Numbered from the stretch's first letter, positions 7,705 through 17,134 are shown. The stretch is DNA of 64,000 bases from JBAYNW01 sp041678605 (GCA_041678605.1 JBAYNW010000005.1:13467-77466), one strand, 5' to 3'. The notes: a model not told the origin generated them from the sequence alone. Numbers and translations are program-made.

Positions 7705-9093
7705 ATGAAAAAATATTTACTTTTGATTTTAATGTTTTTTGTTTGCGGAGGAAGCGGGTTCGCACTGGAGATTGTCTACCCGAAGACAAATCCGGCCAAA
7801 ATTGATGCGAATTCTACGTTTTTTATCGGCTCGGCAAACCCCTTCGGCACCCTAAAAATCAACGATGCAGAAGTGAAGGTTTCACCTTCCGGAGCTTTTG
7901 CTCAGGTTGTTCCGCTGAATGTCGGGATAAATAATTTTAAGATAATATCTTATCCCCTGTCTTCTCGTCAAAGTGCAGCAGAATTAGGCGATAATTTCTC
8001 GATGGATTTTGTAATTGAGCGGCCGCAGCCTGCGGCTGCGGCCGCTACTACGCCGGCCTTGCTGGAATATCCTGTTTTGGATAATTTTTATGTTTCCGCC
8101 GACAGTACCCCATTGAGAATGACGCCCATTGATGCGGGAATTAACCGCCTGTCGCATTTGTTAAAGGGTACCAGACTTTTGATAAATGGAGAAAAAGGCG
8201 ATTTTTACAGGGTTTATCTTAATTCAAAATTATTCGGCTGGGTCAAAAAATCCGACACGGAACAAAAGGATTTTACGCCACCGAAAACAGTGCTTAAAGG
8301 TTTTAAAATAAAAGAAGAAAAGGATTTTTGTATTTACGAATTTGAACTGGAAGGCAAGCCGCCCTTTACTTTAAAGGAAGAAAACGGCCTGACTTTGCAA
8401 CTTTTTAATATTGAGGGGCAGGATGACAGCACTTATTCTATTAATATACCCACAAAAAAACTTATCGGCTATGATGCTTACTATGACGGGGATAAATTTA
8501 TCTTAAAAATTCGCAAAATTCCTGAAATTAACATTGAAAAACCGCTAAAAAACGTTACAATTGCGGTTGATGCAGGGCATGGCGGTTCAGAATTCGGTGC
8601 AATCGGCGGCTGTGGAGATAAAGAAAAGGATATTAACCTTGCAATTGCTAAAAATCTCAAACAAGAACTTGAAAACCGTGGAGCGAAAGTCGTTATGACA
8701 AGGGAAGATGACGTTAATGTCTCGCTTACGGACAGGGTAAAAATTGCGAAGGACAAAGACGCCTCACTTCTTATAAGCGTTCATGCAAATGCCCTTCCTG
8801 ACGGTGCAGACCCCATCAAATGCAGGGGGACAAGTGTTTATTACTATCACAATCAGGCAAAACCCCTTGCCGATGACGTTTTAAACTCAATGACTGCAGA
8901 ATTGGGGACTCAAAATGATAAGGTAAGACAGGGCAGTCTTGCATTGGTTCGGCCGACTTCCAGCGTTAGCATTTTAATTGAAGTTGCTTACATAATAAAC
9001 CCTGATGATTATTGCCTTTTGCTTGACGAAAACTTCCGGACAAATTGTGCCAAATCAATCGCCGACGGAATTGAAAAGTATATTTTAAATTAA
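7705..9093 (+). CDS. N-acetylmuramoyl-L-alanine amidase (Amidase_3) with SH3-like domain
   Basis: A 462-residue exported cell-wall hydrolase. A signal peptide spans residues 1-20. An Ig- or AMIN-like region follows to about 105, then a Pro/Ala linker, an SH3-like domain (about 120-190) and a second beta domain. The zinc amidase catalytic domain starts near residue 285 (IAVDAGHGGSEFGAIG), with SVHANA and a late E in SILIEVAYI as zinc and catalytic residues. It cleaves the bond between MurNAc and the stem peptide. A -10-like TAAAAT ends 6 nt before the ATG and no Shine-Dalgarno is present. The linker is encoded by a GC-rich 13-bp hairpin (8018-8046). Confidence 0.92.
   Translation: MKKYLLLILMFFVCGGSGFALEIVYPKTNPAKIDANSTFFIGSANPFGTLKINDAEVKVSPSGAFAQVVPLNVGINNFKIISYPLSSRQSAAELGDNFSMDFVIERPQPAAAAATTPALLEYPVLDNFYVSADSTPLRMTPIDAGINRLSHLLKGTRLLINGEKGDFYRVYLNSKLFGWVKKSDTEQKDFTPPKTVLKGFKIKEEKDFCIYEFELEGKPPFTLKEENGLTLQLFNIEGQDDSTYSINIPTKKLIGYDAYYDGDKFILKIRKIPEINIEKPLKNVTIAVDAGHGGSEFGAIGGCGDKEKDINLAIAKNLKQELENRGAKVVMTREDDVNVSLTDRVKIAKDKDASLLISVHANALPDGADPIKCRGTSVYYYHNQAKPLADDVLNSMTAELGTQNDKVRQGSLALVRPTSSVSILIEVAYIINPDDYCLLLDENFRTNCAKSIADGIEKYILN
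8018..8046. repeat. Perfect GC-rich hairpin inside amidase gene
   Basis: A 13-bp perfect inverted repeat (8018-8030 with 8034-8046, loop TGC) containing two NotI-like GCGGCCGC octamers. It encodes the Pro/Ala-rich linker between domains. It stands out sharply from the AT-rich surroundings. Confidence 0.85.
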
Positions 9094-9666
9094 TTCCTTA
9101 ATTTTTTTCAAATCTTTAAGCATTAAACCACGCGGGGAATTTTGTTGTATTGAGTGGTTTCTTAGCAAATAAGACGGGTGAAAAATGGGCATGGCCTGAT
9201 ATTTTTTGCCGCCGACCTCGATTTCGAAAATTTCACCCCTGATTTTTGATATGGGCGTTTTTGCTCCCACAAAGGATTTCATGGCTGTTGCTCCGCAGAG
9301 CAAAATAATTTTTGGGTCAATAATTTTAATCTGTGACAGCAAAAACGCCCTGCAAGCCTCTTTTTCCGTATCAGAAGGCACTCTGTTTTTAGGCGGACGG
9401 CACTTTAGAGTGTTAATTATATACAAGTCTTTTTCTCTTGAAATGTCTGCCTGATTTAAAAATTCATTCAAAAGCTTCCCTGCTCTGCCGACGAAAGGAA
9501 CGCCCTGCAAATCTTCGTTTTCGCCCGGTGCTTCGCCGATTAAAACAATTTTGGCAGTTTCAGAGTTCCCGTCTGCAAAAACGGTATTATTACGTGTCAA
9601 ATGAAGCTTGCAAGCATCACAATTAATACATTTTTGTTTTAATTTTTCCAACAATTCCCTTTTCAT
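9085..9666 (-). CDS. Uracil-DNA glycosylase, family 4 (4Fe-4S)
   Basis: A 193-residue DNA repair enzyme removing uracil from DNA. The active-site motif GEAPGENEDLQGVPFVGRAG and the C-terminal FHPSYLLRN are intact. Cys residues near the N-terminus (CINCDAC) and in NTLKCRPP, plus LLCGATA, fit the iron-sulfur ligand set of family 4 (UdgA-like) enzymes. The start MKREL at 9666 fits family length better than the longer in-frame start at 9711. It is convergent with amiC, with a 9-bp 3' overlap. Confidence 0.92.
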   Translation of the reverse strand: MKRELLEKLKQKCINCDACKLHLTRNNTVFADGNSETAKIVLIGEAPGENEDLQGVPFVGRAGKLLNEFLNQADISREKDLYIINTLKCRPPKNRVPSDTEKEACRAFLLSQIKIIDPKIILLCGATAMKSFVGAKTPISKIRGEIFEIEVGGKKYQAMPIFHPSYLLRNHSIQQNSPRGLMLKDLKKIKELI

Positions 9667-9862
9667 ATTAATAGTGAAATCAAAATAGTACAAAAAGTCA
9701 AGCAAAGCCAAATTTTATTTTTATTGTTAACAAATGTAAAGGTGATTTTCCTTGATATTGCTGGGTTTTAAAATTTTTTTTATTTTTTTAAAAAAAACAG
9801 GCAAAATTTTTTTTCACGGTTTTTTATTCATCCGTAACAGTTAATCGGAAAGGTGTTAAATT

Positions 9863-10201
9863 ATGAGAATAGTACCAATTCAGGAAGTGGGTTCATATCT
9901 GCAGAAATCCGTACAGGAAATGACAATCAGGGACTTCGCAAGAATTTCCAATTTAGCAGCGATTAAATCGAAAAGTTTCGCAATGGATATTGCCGCATCG
10001 GGAATCAGAAGCGATGTAACACCGGAAATTTTGCGTTCCCAAATGCCGGAGCTTGTAGATACGTTTCTTCCTTCCGGAGAATTAAGCAAATACGCCAAAG
10101 AAATGGTAGCCTATAATATCAAAAACGGCTTACTCCCTAAAAATGCGACTATTAAGGATTATTTAAATGATTTTTTAAAGTTAGACCCGAGTTTGGCATA
10201 A
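9863..10201 (+). CDS. Hypothetical protein
   Basis: A 112-residue, probably all-helical soluble protein I do not recognise. It is preceded by a good Shine-Dalgarno (GGAAAGGTG) and ends just before the convergent phosphorylase gene. The upstream region holds a T/A-rich tract and the sequence GTTAACAAATGTAA (9726-9739), which recurs exactly upstream of 52127. Confidence 0.5.
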   Translation: MRIVPIQEVGSYLQKSVQEMTIRDFARISNLAAIKSKSFAMDIAASGIRSDVTPEILRSQMPELVDTFLPSGELSKYAKEMVAYNIKNGLLPKNATIKDYLNDFLKLDPSLA

Positions 10202-10216
10202 TTACTCAACCAATTA

Positions 10217-11908
10217 TTATTTTATATTCGAGAACGTCCAGGCGTCGAAGCTTGGGGTTTCGGCCATCTTCATTTCAGGTTTTTCGATTCCCGAAGTGGC
10301 GTCGTCATGGGCGATTGGTTTGTACAATCTGTTATAGTACTCAATAACCATTCTATCCGAGTTAAAGTAAGCTTCCGCAGTTCTCATTGCCTGACGCACA
10401 AGCCTTGCCCATTCCTCTTTGTCTTCATAATAAGTAGGTATTATTTCATTTTCAATTTTGCTCATGACACATTCATGGTCTTTCCAGTGGCGTTCTTCCC
10501 ACGGCATTTCATCATCAAGCCCTTCGTATTCAATAGTGTATCCGTTTATTCCGTCAAAAGTTCCTTCAACAGTCCATCCGTCGTAAATCGACAGATGCAA
10601 AGCACCGTTCATGTTGGCAGACATTCCTGAAGTGCCTGATGCTTCAAACGGCCGCAATGGCGTATTTAGCCAAATATCCGAACCTCGTTTAAGTTTCGCA
10701 CTTAATTCAAGCTCATATCCCGGCAAAACAACAACGTTTTTGAGTGTATGAGAGCGGTTTAGAATTTTGTTGAACATTTCTCGTCCCATAACGTCGTCAG
10801 GGTGAAATTTCCCAGAGAATATTATTTGAACTTTGTTCGAGTCCAAAAGTTTATTCAATCTGTCTTTATCCATTAATATAAGCCATGCCCGCTTGTAATC
10901 GGCAAATCTTCTCGCCCAGGTAATTGTCAGAACATCGGGGTCAAACCTTTTTCCTGCTGTATCGGCAATGTATTTAAACAATTCGACTTTCATTTCACGT
11001 TTTGCTTTTAATAATTCCTTAGAATTTTTAGCCGAGCCGATTCTCGGGTCCTGCCAGTAGTGCAAGTTTACGGCGTTTGTTATCGCCCTAATCGGGCATC
11101 TTCCGTCAACCCACTCCCACATTTTATTGGCTACAAGCCCGTGCAATTGGGAAACCGCATTCGCAATTCTGCTCATTCTCAAGGCCGCAATAGTCAAAGA
11201 GAAGTTCTCGCCGCCGAGTGCAACTGCTTTTTCCCTCGGACAGCCTGCAAAAAATCCGCCTTGAATTAGTGTATCAACCCAGTGAACTTCATTTCCCGCT
11301 GCAACAGGTGTGTGTGTGGTAAATACCGTTCTTTTCTTCACTTGCTCCATGTCGCCGTTATATTGTCTTAAAAGTTCAAATGCGGCTGGAAGAGAGTGTC
11401 CTTCGTTCATGTGGATAACGTCAAAATTATACCCAACCGCTTGCAAAATTTTTATTCCGCCGATACCCAAGATTGTTTCTTGAGCGATTCTTATTTTTTC
11501 ATTTCCGTCATACAGCTTGTAAGATATGCTTCTTGCCCATTCACTGTTGCCCTCAACATCTGTTGTTAAAAGATATACAGGGCATGTTCCAAACAAAGCC
11601 GGTTCAACTCTGTAAGCCTTGACTTTTATTTTTTCGCCGAAGGATTCGACTTCTGTGTAAATATCCAAATCAGTTAAAAAATCATAATATTTTCGAATAT
11701 AAGCGACTTCTACCTGGCCCGTGTGGTCAATTCGCTGGTCATAATAGCCGTAAGACCAAAGCATTGTGACCCCGACCATCGGCATTTGCAGGTACCCCGC
11801 AGATTGCATGTGAGAGCCGGCTAAAAATCCCAACCCCCCTGAATATGTGCTAAGCGACTGATCCATCGCTATTTCCATTGAAAAATATGCTACGTTTGGT
11901 AATGACAT
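10217..11908 (-). CDS. glgP: Alpha-glucan phosphorylase-like protein (GT35) lacking the PLP lysine
   Basis: A 563-residue protein of the short bacterial alpha-glucan phosphorylase group (TIGR02094-like). N-terminal AYFSMEIAMDQSLSTYSGGLG, mid-protein VIHMNEGHS and FTTHTPVAAGNE, and C-terminal WLNTPLRPFEASGTSGM are clear. Canonical phosphorylases continue GMK, with the lysine forming the PLP Schiff base; here the DNA reads GMS (ATG TCT). The protein may therefore be a PLP-independent or altered-activity subgroup, or a non-phosphorolytic homologue. AGAAGGATAATT precedes the ATG. The family releases glucose-1-phosphate from glycogen. Confidence 0.85.
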   Translation of the reverse strand: MSLPNVAYFSMEIAMDQSLSTYSGGLGFLAGSHMQSAGYLQMPMVGVTMLWSYGYYDQRIDHTGQVEVAYIRKYYDFLTDLDIYTEVESFGEKIKVKAYRVEPALFGTCPVYLLTTDVEGNSEWARSISYKLYDGNEKIRIAQETILGIGGIKILQAVGYNFDVIHMNEGHSLPAAFELLRQYNGDMEQVKKRTVFTTHTPVAAGNEVHWVDTLIQGGFFAGCPREKAVALGGENFSLTIAALRMSRIANAVSQLHGLVANKMWEWVDGRCPIRAITNAVNLHYWQDPRIGSAKNSKELLKAKREMKVELFKYIADTAGKRFDPDVLTITWARRFADYKRAWLILMDKDRLNKLLDSNKVQIIFSGKFHPDDVMGREMFNKILNRSHTLKNVVVLPGYELELSAKLKRGSDIWLNTPLRPFEASGTSGMSANMNGALHLSIYDGWTVEGTFDGINGYTIEYEGLDDEMPWEERHWKDHECVMSKIENEIIPTYYEDKEEWARLVRQAMRTAEAYFNSDRMVIEYYNRLYKPIAHDDATSGIEKPEMKMAETPSFDAWTFSNIK

Positions 11909-12096
11909 AATTATCCTTCTTTTCTGTGTGCTGCTGTTTATGGCTTTTGAAAAAAGCTACAAATAAACTTATAACAATAATATAGCATAATTTCAAGATG
12001 TGCGGGGTTTATTCATAAGACTTATTTTTAAAATGGAAGAAAATAGTGTAAAAACTGAATTTGAGGCATTAAGTTTTTTAAAGAAAAAAACGTAAT

Positions 12097-13119
12097 TTAT
12101 GATAATTTGCCACTCGCCCCATGTAAAATTATTTCGACCGCTTTTTCGGGCTGAATATCAAGACAGACAGGGGTTTCACACGTAGTTTTGCGTTTTTCCC
12201 AAAGGCATGGTTTTAAATTGCAATTGTCATCGGCTTTTATTGGAATTATATCGGGCGAATTCGGAATTAATTTTTTGTCATCCGTTGGCCCAAAGATTAC
12301 GTAGGTTTTGGTCTTTAATGCGACTGCAATGTGTAGCGGGGCCGAATCTGAGCAGACAAATTTTTCACTTGAGGCTATTAGGTTCGCCAAATCAGTCAGA
12401 TTTTTTGTTTTGCCGTAATAATCAACAAAGTTTTCGCTTTCCGTGTTTTTAAGGTTTTGTTTGATAGCTTCAATACATTCTTTGTCGTCGGGTCCGCCTG
12501 CAAGGATTACTTTTTTGCCGTTTTCCAGAAGCAAATCAATTATTTTTGCCCATTTTTCACAGGAAATTGTTTTAATCATGCCCATTTTAACGCTCAATTT
12601 ACTAACACCCGGATGAATTAAAACGGTATTGGGCTGCTTTTTAACACTTTTCAGCTTGATTTCGGGTAAATTGGTTTTTATATCGGTGATTGGAGCAATT
12701 AAATCGTGGTACATATCGCACGCATACTGATTTTTGTTCAACGGGGCGGCTTTTGTAAGCAGAATTTCGCTCAATTTGCCTGTATTGTAGCCATAACAGA
12801 ATTTTATTCCGGTCAGGAAAAGCAAAATGCTTATAAACCGGTTTCCGCCGGACGATATGACCATGTCGAAATTTCCTTTTTGTGCGAAAAAAATCAATTT
12901 TAGAAGTTCAAAATATTTGTTTTTGGATTTAACATCGACCAAAAACAGTTCATCAATAACATCGGTTAAATCCTTAATGCCCTTGCTTCTTGGCTCAAGT
13001 GCGAGTGTAATTTTTGCATCCGGAAATTCTTTTTTAAGCGAAATTAAAGTCGGCAAAAAGAGGATTTCATCGCCAATTCCGCCGAAATTTATTGCTAAAA
13101 TTTTATTAATATCTTCCAT
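12097..13119 (-). CDS. Glycosyltransferase family 9 (heptosyltransferase-like)
   Basis: A 340-residue GT-B enzyme. The N-terminal ILAINFGGIGDEILFLPTL is the GT9 acceptor-domain signature; TVLIHPGVSK opens the second domain, and CSDSAPLHIAVALKTKTYVIFG is the nucleotide-sugar binding region. Family members add heptose or related sugars to lipopolysaccharide core, which would imply an outer membrane. TATAAT (13127-13132) lies 7 nt upstream of the start with no Shine-Dalgarno, suggesting a leaderless message. The substrate cannot be told from sequence. Confidence 0.88.
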   Translation of the reverse strand: MEDINKILAINFGGIGDEILFLPTLISLKKEFPDAKITLALEPRSKGIKDLTDVIDELFLVDVKSKNKYFELLKLIFFAQKGNFDMVISSGGNRFISILLFLTGIKFCYGYNTGKLSEILLTKAAPLNKNQYACDMYHDLIAPITDIKTNLPEIKLKSVKKQPNTVLIHPGVSKLSVKMGMIKTISCEKWAKIIDLLLENGKKVILAGGPDDKECIEAIKQNLKNTESENFVDYYGKTKNLTDLANLIASSEKFVCSDSAPLHIAVALKTKTYVIFGPTDDKKLIPNSPDIIPIKADDNCNLKPCLWEKRKTTCETPVCLDIQPEKAVEIILHGASGKLS

Positions 13120-13198
13120 ATAAACTATTATAATTCAAAAAAGAGCATGTAGAAAAACAAGTGCATTACGGTCAATATAAGCCTTCTGATGGAAGGCA

Positions 13199-13234
13199 CT
13201 TGAAATAATTCAAGACTTTTAACCATAATAGCAC
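13199..13234. repeat. Left copy of ~36-bp direct repeat flanking DUF3800 remnant
   Basis: It begins CTTGAAATAATTCAAG (itself a small hairpin) and ends TAATAGCAC. The right copy lies at 13960-13996, with five substitutions and one 1-nt gap between the two. Confidence 0.65.
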
Positions 13235-13328
13235 CTGCGTAACATCATTATAAGAAATTTTTAGACAAAAAACATTGCCTTGAGGTATAATATTTTAGAA
13301 GGATTATTTTGGTAGGGGCTGTCGGTAT

Positions 13329-13933
13329 TTGAAACACTATATTTTTGCAGATGAAAGCAATTTAAATTCTGAATATTTGTTAATAGGTGGGATATGGGTT
13401 GATGAACCAACTTATAGGGAAGTCGTTGAAAGATGTAACCAATTTAAAAAATCTATCAAGTGGACAATTGATGCTAAGTTTAATTGGAAAAACGTTTCCA
13501 AATTGACATTACCGCACTATAAAAAATTTATTGATATATTTTTTGAATTCAATTTGAAATTTAATACAATAATCATCAACCAAAAGGAAATTTCAATAAT
13601 AAAGAGGAAACTCGATTGGATATTTTAAAAGAGATTTTGAAATATGGAAAACCAAAATATTTATCAAAAGGTTTAAATATAAAATCTTTAGAACCTGTCA
13701 ATTCAAAAAATTATAACTTAATACAATTTTCTGATATTTTGTTAGGAGCTTTGGGTTTTCATTATAATAAAAGGCATCTAAGAGAGAATGCCAGCAAAGT
13801 TAAATGTGAACTTGCACAATACATAGCAACAAAAATAGGCACAAAAAATCTTAATTTTAATACTTCAAAAAATGGCTATAAAAACTTCAACATATGGTTA
13901 TTTAAGCCAAGTAAAATAAAAAGTGCCTTATGA
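13329..13933 (+). pseudogene. Decayed DUF3800 gene (frameshift and internal deletion)
   Basis: Two short frames make one broken DUF3800 gene. The first (13329-13628, TTG start) encodes the N-terminal part with YIFADESN and LLIGGIWVDEPTY. The second (to 13933) encodes the C-terminal part with LIQFSDILLGALGFHYNKRHL. The frame changes near 13580-13600, and the usual middle part of the 200-250 residue family is missing. The family has an RNase H-like fold and is linked to mobile or defence loci. Imperfect direct repeats flank the locus. Confidence 0.7.
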
Positions 13934-13959
13934 TCTACATAATCCTTCATTCAAAGGGT

Positions 13960-13996
13960 CTTGAAATAATCCAAGAGTTTCAATCAATAATGGCAC
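13960..13996. repeat. Right copy of ~36-bp direct repeat flanking DUF3800 remnant
   Basis: It begins CTTGAAATAATCCAAG and ends TAATGGCAC. It lies just downstream of the DUF3800 remnant, 761 bp from the start of the left copy at 13199. Confidence 0.65.
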
Positions 13997-14084
13997 TTTC
14001 ATTTTCATGATAACATATTTTATGAGAAAGTCAAGCTGACCAAAGATAATTAACCATAAATAATTGAAGCGAGAAGGATTAAAA

Positions 14085-15638
14085 ATGGTATCAAGAGTTA
14101 TAACAGCAACTACAATCGGATTAAATGCCCATAAGCTTGATGTGGAAGTGGATTTTGTACATTCGCTGCCTTATATTTCAATTGTCGGACTTCCCGATAC
14201 TGCCGTAAATGAAGCAAGAGAGAGGGTTCGCTCCGCTATAAAAAACTCCGGTTTTACGTTTCCTCCGCTTCGCATAATCGTAAATCTGGCTCCTGCGGAT
14301 ATTAAAAAAGAAGGAACAAACTTTGATTTGCCCATCGCCATAGGGATTTTGGCACAAAGCGGGTTTATTGAATCCGAAAAAATTAAAGGCACGGCTTTTC
14401 TCGGCGAGCTTTCGCTTGATGGAGCGTTAAGAGGAGTGAACGGCGTCTTGCCGTTGGTTTCGGGGCTAAAAAATATCGGCATAAAGAGGGTTATAGTGCC
14501 GATTGTCAATGCAAAAGAGGCGGCTCTGGTTGAAGGAATTGAGGTTTTTGGGGCTGAATATCTGGTTGATGTCGTAAACCATTTCTCTGAAAATTCTGAC
14601 GCTAAATTGCCTCAAATTACTGTTGATATTCAGAAATACTTAAACGAAAACGCCAAACATGACTATATTTATGACTTTAAGGATGTCAAAGGCCAGCAAA
14701 AAGCCAAGCGTGCTTTGGAGATAGCTGCGGCAGGCGGGCATAACCTTCTAATGATGGGTTCTCCGGGGTCAGGCAAAACTCTTATGGCAAAATGTTTTGC
14801 GTCGATATTGCCGCCTTTGGAGCTTCAAGAGGCTCTGGAATTAACTAAAATATACAGTATAAGCGGCCTTTTGCCTTCGAATAAGCCTTTGATAACCCAA
14901 AGACCTTACAGACCTGTCCATCACTCGGCTTCTGCGGTAGGAATTATCGGCGGGGGAGGAAACCCAAAACCCGGTGAAATTACGCTCGCACATCGCGGGG
15001 TCTTGTTTTTAGACGAAATGGTGGAATTTCCAAGAAATGTTCTGGAAACCTTAAGGCAGCCGCTTGAGGATGGGGAAGTTGTTATTTCAAGGGCCCAAAT
15101 GTCGATTAAGTACCCCGCAGATTTTATGCTGCTCGGTGCGATGAATCCTTGTCCTTGCGGGTTTTTAGGCGACAGCCAAAAACATTGCACTTGCAGCGAA
15201 TTCCAAATTCAGCGTTACCGCTCAAGGCTGTCCGGCCCGCTTTTAGACAGAATTGATTTGCAGATTGAAGTGCCAAGGCTCACTCCCGAAGAACTTTTGA
15301 ATATGAAAGACGAGGCTGAACCTTCAAGCGAGATTAGGAAAAGGGTCGTAAATGCCCGCCAAATTCAGGTTGAAAGGTATAAAAATACTAGTATTTTAAC
15401 GAATTCGGAACTCAATTCAGATTTAATCAAAAAGTTTTGCAAGATTGATGAGGGTTCTAAGGAAATGCTCAAGTCGGCGATTATAAAATTCAATCTGTCT
15501 GGAAGAAGCTATGACAGGATTTTAAAGCTTTCCAGAACCGTCGCCGATTTGGAAGGTGTTGAAAATATTTCCCAAATGCACATTGCTCAGGCACTTCAAT
15601 ATCGGACATTTGTCGCCGAAGGTGCTAATGTTTTCTAG
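14085..15638 (+). CDS. comM: YifB/ComM family Mg-chelatase-like AAA+ ATPase
   Basis: A 517-residue protein. An N-terminal Lon-like S5 fold (about 20-165) holds VGLPDTAVNEARERVRSAI. A central AAA+ domain follows with Walker A MGSPGSGKTLMAK and Walker B GVLFLDEMVEF, then the Mg-chelatase C-terminal domain with LSGRSYDRILKLSRTVADL. In competent bacteria ComM promotes branch migration during integration of transforming DNA. The start at 14085 is chosen for GAGAAGGAT just upstream. PilT at 50.9 kb is compatible with, but does not prove, natural competence. Confidence 0.93.
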   Translation: MVSRVITATTIGLNAHKLDVEVDFVHSLPYISIVGLPDTAVNEARERVRSAIKNSGFTFPPLRIIVNLAPADIKKEGTNFDLPIAIGILAQSGFIESEKIKGTAFLGELSLDGALRGVNGVLPLVSGLKNIGIKRVIVPIVNAKEAALVEGIEVFGAEYLVDVVNHFSENSDAKLPQITVDIQKYLNENAKHDYIYDFKDVKGQQKAKRALEIAAAGGHNLLMMGSPGSGKTLMAKCFASILPPLELQEALELTKIYSISGLLPSNKPLITQRPYRPVHHSASAVGIIGGGGNPKPGEITLAHRGVLFLDEMVEFPRNVLETLRQPLEDGEVVISRAQMSIKYPADFMLLGAMNPCPCGFLGDSQKHCTCSEFQIQRYRSRLSGPLLDRIDLQIEVPRLTPEELLNMKDEAEPSSEIRKRVVNARQIQVERYKNTSILTNSELNSDLIKKFCKIDEGSKEMLKSAIIKFNLSGRSYDRILKLSRTVADLEGVENISQMHIAQALQYRTFVAEGANVF

Positions 15639-15663
15639 GGTCTGTTGACACAAAAAGTAAACA

Positions 15664-15703
15664 CGTCATGCTGAACTCGTTTCAGCATCGCAAAAGCGAA
15701 CGA
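15664..15703. repeat. Single unit of CGTCATGCTGAA repeat
   Basis: The unit runs from CGTCATGCTGAA through a TTCAGCATCGCAAAAGCGAA tail and folds as a small hairpin. It matches one arm of the 93-209 element and, inverted, the copy at 21794-21833. It sits between the convergent ends of comM and murT. Confidence 0.7.
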
Positions 15704-15712
15704 CAATGCGAC

Positions 15713-17047
15713 TTACCTCCATTTACCCCTTTGCATTTTTAAAAGGGCTGTGTAGGTCGGCAAAATTGTTATTTTTTCATTAATATCAAGAGATGTCAGC
15801 AAATGCTCGATTGCGTGGCTGATTTTTGGAATGACGGTTATTTTGGATGGGTCCACGCCTGCATATTTAAGCCTTACCGCCATATCATTCGCTCTGTGGC
15901 CGGAAACCGTAATCTGGTTTTTAGCTTCCTTTAAGTATTCAAAATTTGCATCCCAAAGCCAAGATACATCACGCCCGTCGGCGTAATTATCGTTAATCAT
16001 TATCAGAATATTTGAGGATAGGTCGACTGTTTTAAGCACCTCGCTGGCTCCTGTCGGGTTCTTTATGAGCTGAACAAGCACCTGATGCCCTTGCAAAATT
16101 AGCCTTTCAGCCCTGCCAAAAATGGATTGGTAAGAATTCAGTGCGTTTTGGATTTGGTTTTGGTCATAACCCAACTCCAGACTTAAAGAAATTGCAGCGA
16201 GAGCATTATAAGCGTTATATAATCCTACAAGTCCGATGTTGAATTCGAAATCGCCCCTGCCTGAAGACACTTTCAGGATTGAATAATCTTCAAAAATTTT
16301 CACATCTCCCGAGTAGTCACATTGAGGACGCCTGTACCCGCAGTTACAGTAATAATGACCCTGTTGGGCATAAAATCTGTTGTTATATCTTAAGGCTTCC
16401 GAACAGGCAGGGCAGGTTACGGCTTCTGCCGGAGCATGTGAGGATATGGAGCTTGAAACTATTTCGACGTTATCAAAACCGAAATAAATTTTTGCTCTTT
16501 GTTCTCCCAAATTAGCTACCATTGGATCATCGGCGTTCAAGAAAAGTTTAAGTTCAGAATTTTTGTCAATGGCTTCCTGTATTTTTCTTGCGGTAGTGTC
16601 CAGTTCGCCGTATCTGTCAAGCTGGTCACGAAATAAATTTGTCACGAGCAGATAATTTGAGGGTAAATAGTCATACAATTTTGTCAAATAGGCTTCATCT
16701 GATTCCAAAACATAATAATCGAACCTTCTAAACGGCAAAATATCAAGAGCAAGTGCGTTTGCAATGCCGGTCAGCATATTCGCACCTTTTTCGTTGTGGA
16801 TAACTTTTTGGCCATTCCCTTCTAAGACACTGGCTATCAGGCCTGCAGTGGTCGTTTTACCGTTTGTGCCGGTGATTGTGATTATGTCTTTTTTAACATA
16901 TTTCGAGCAGTAGGACAAAAAATCAGGACAAATTTTTAAAACAATAAGCCCTACAAAAGACGTTCCTGAGGAGCGATGCAGCATGGCTATCAGTATGGCA
17001 AGTATTTTTGCGGTCAATATTGAAAGATAAAATTTAATTTTGCCCAA
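15713..17047 (-). CDS. murT: Lipid II isoglutaminyl synthase, MurT subunit
   Basis: A 444-residue Mur-ligase-like protein. It has an N-terminal hydrophobic stretch, the ATP loop TGTNGKTTTAG (about 59-69), a four-cysteine zinc-ribbon insert (CPACSEAL ... CNCGYRRP) and the C-terminal DUF1727 domain with NDNYADGRDVSWLWD, which holds the catalytic aspartate region. MurT normally pairs with the glutaminase GatD to amidate D-Glu in lipid II. No gatD lies next to it here. The start is TTG with GAGG about 10 nt upstream. Confidence 0.92.
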   Translation of the reverse strand: MGKIKFYLSILTAKILAILIAMLHRSSGTSFVGLIVLKICPDFLSYCSKYVKKDIITITGTNGKTTTAGLIASVLEGNGQKVIHNEKGANMLTGIANALALDILPFRRFDYYVLESDEAYLTKLYDYLPSNYLLVTNLFRDQLDRYGELDTTARKIQEAIDKNSELKLFLNADDPMVANLGEQRAKIYFGFDNVEIVSSSISSHAPAEAVTCPACSEALRYNNRFYAQQGHYYCNCGYRRPQCDYSGDVKIFEDYSILKVSSGRGDFEFNIGLVGLYNAYNALAAISLSLELGYDQNQIQNALNSYQSIFGRAERLILQGHQVLVQLIKNPTGASEVLKTVDLSSNILIMINDNYADGRDVSWLWDANFEYLKEAKNQITVSGHRANDMAVRLKYAGVDPSKITVIPKISHAIEHLLTSLDINEKITILPTYTALLKMQRGKWR

Positions 17048-17134
17048 TTTATAGTCCTCAAGGTGTATTCCAAATAATTATAATTCTGCTTATAATTATA
17101 ATGTTAATACAAAAACAGATGGTGCGTACGAAAG

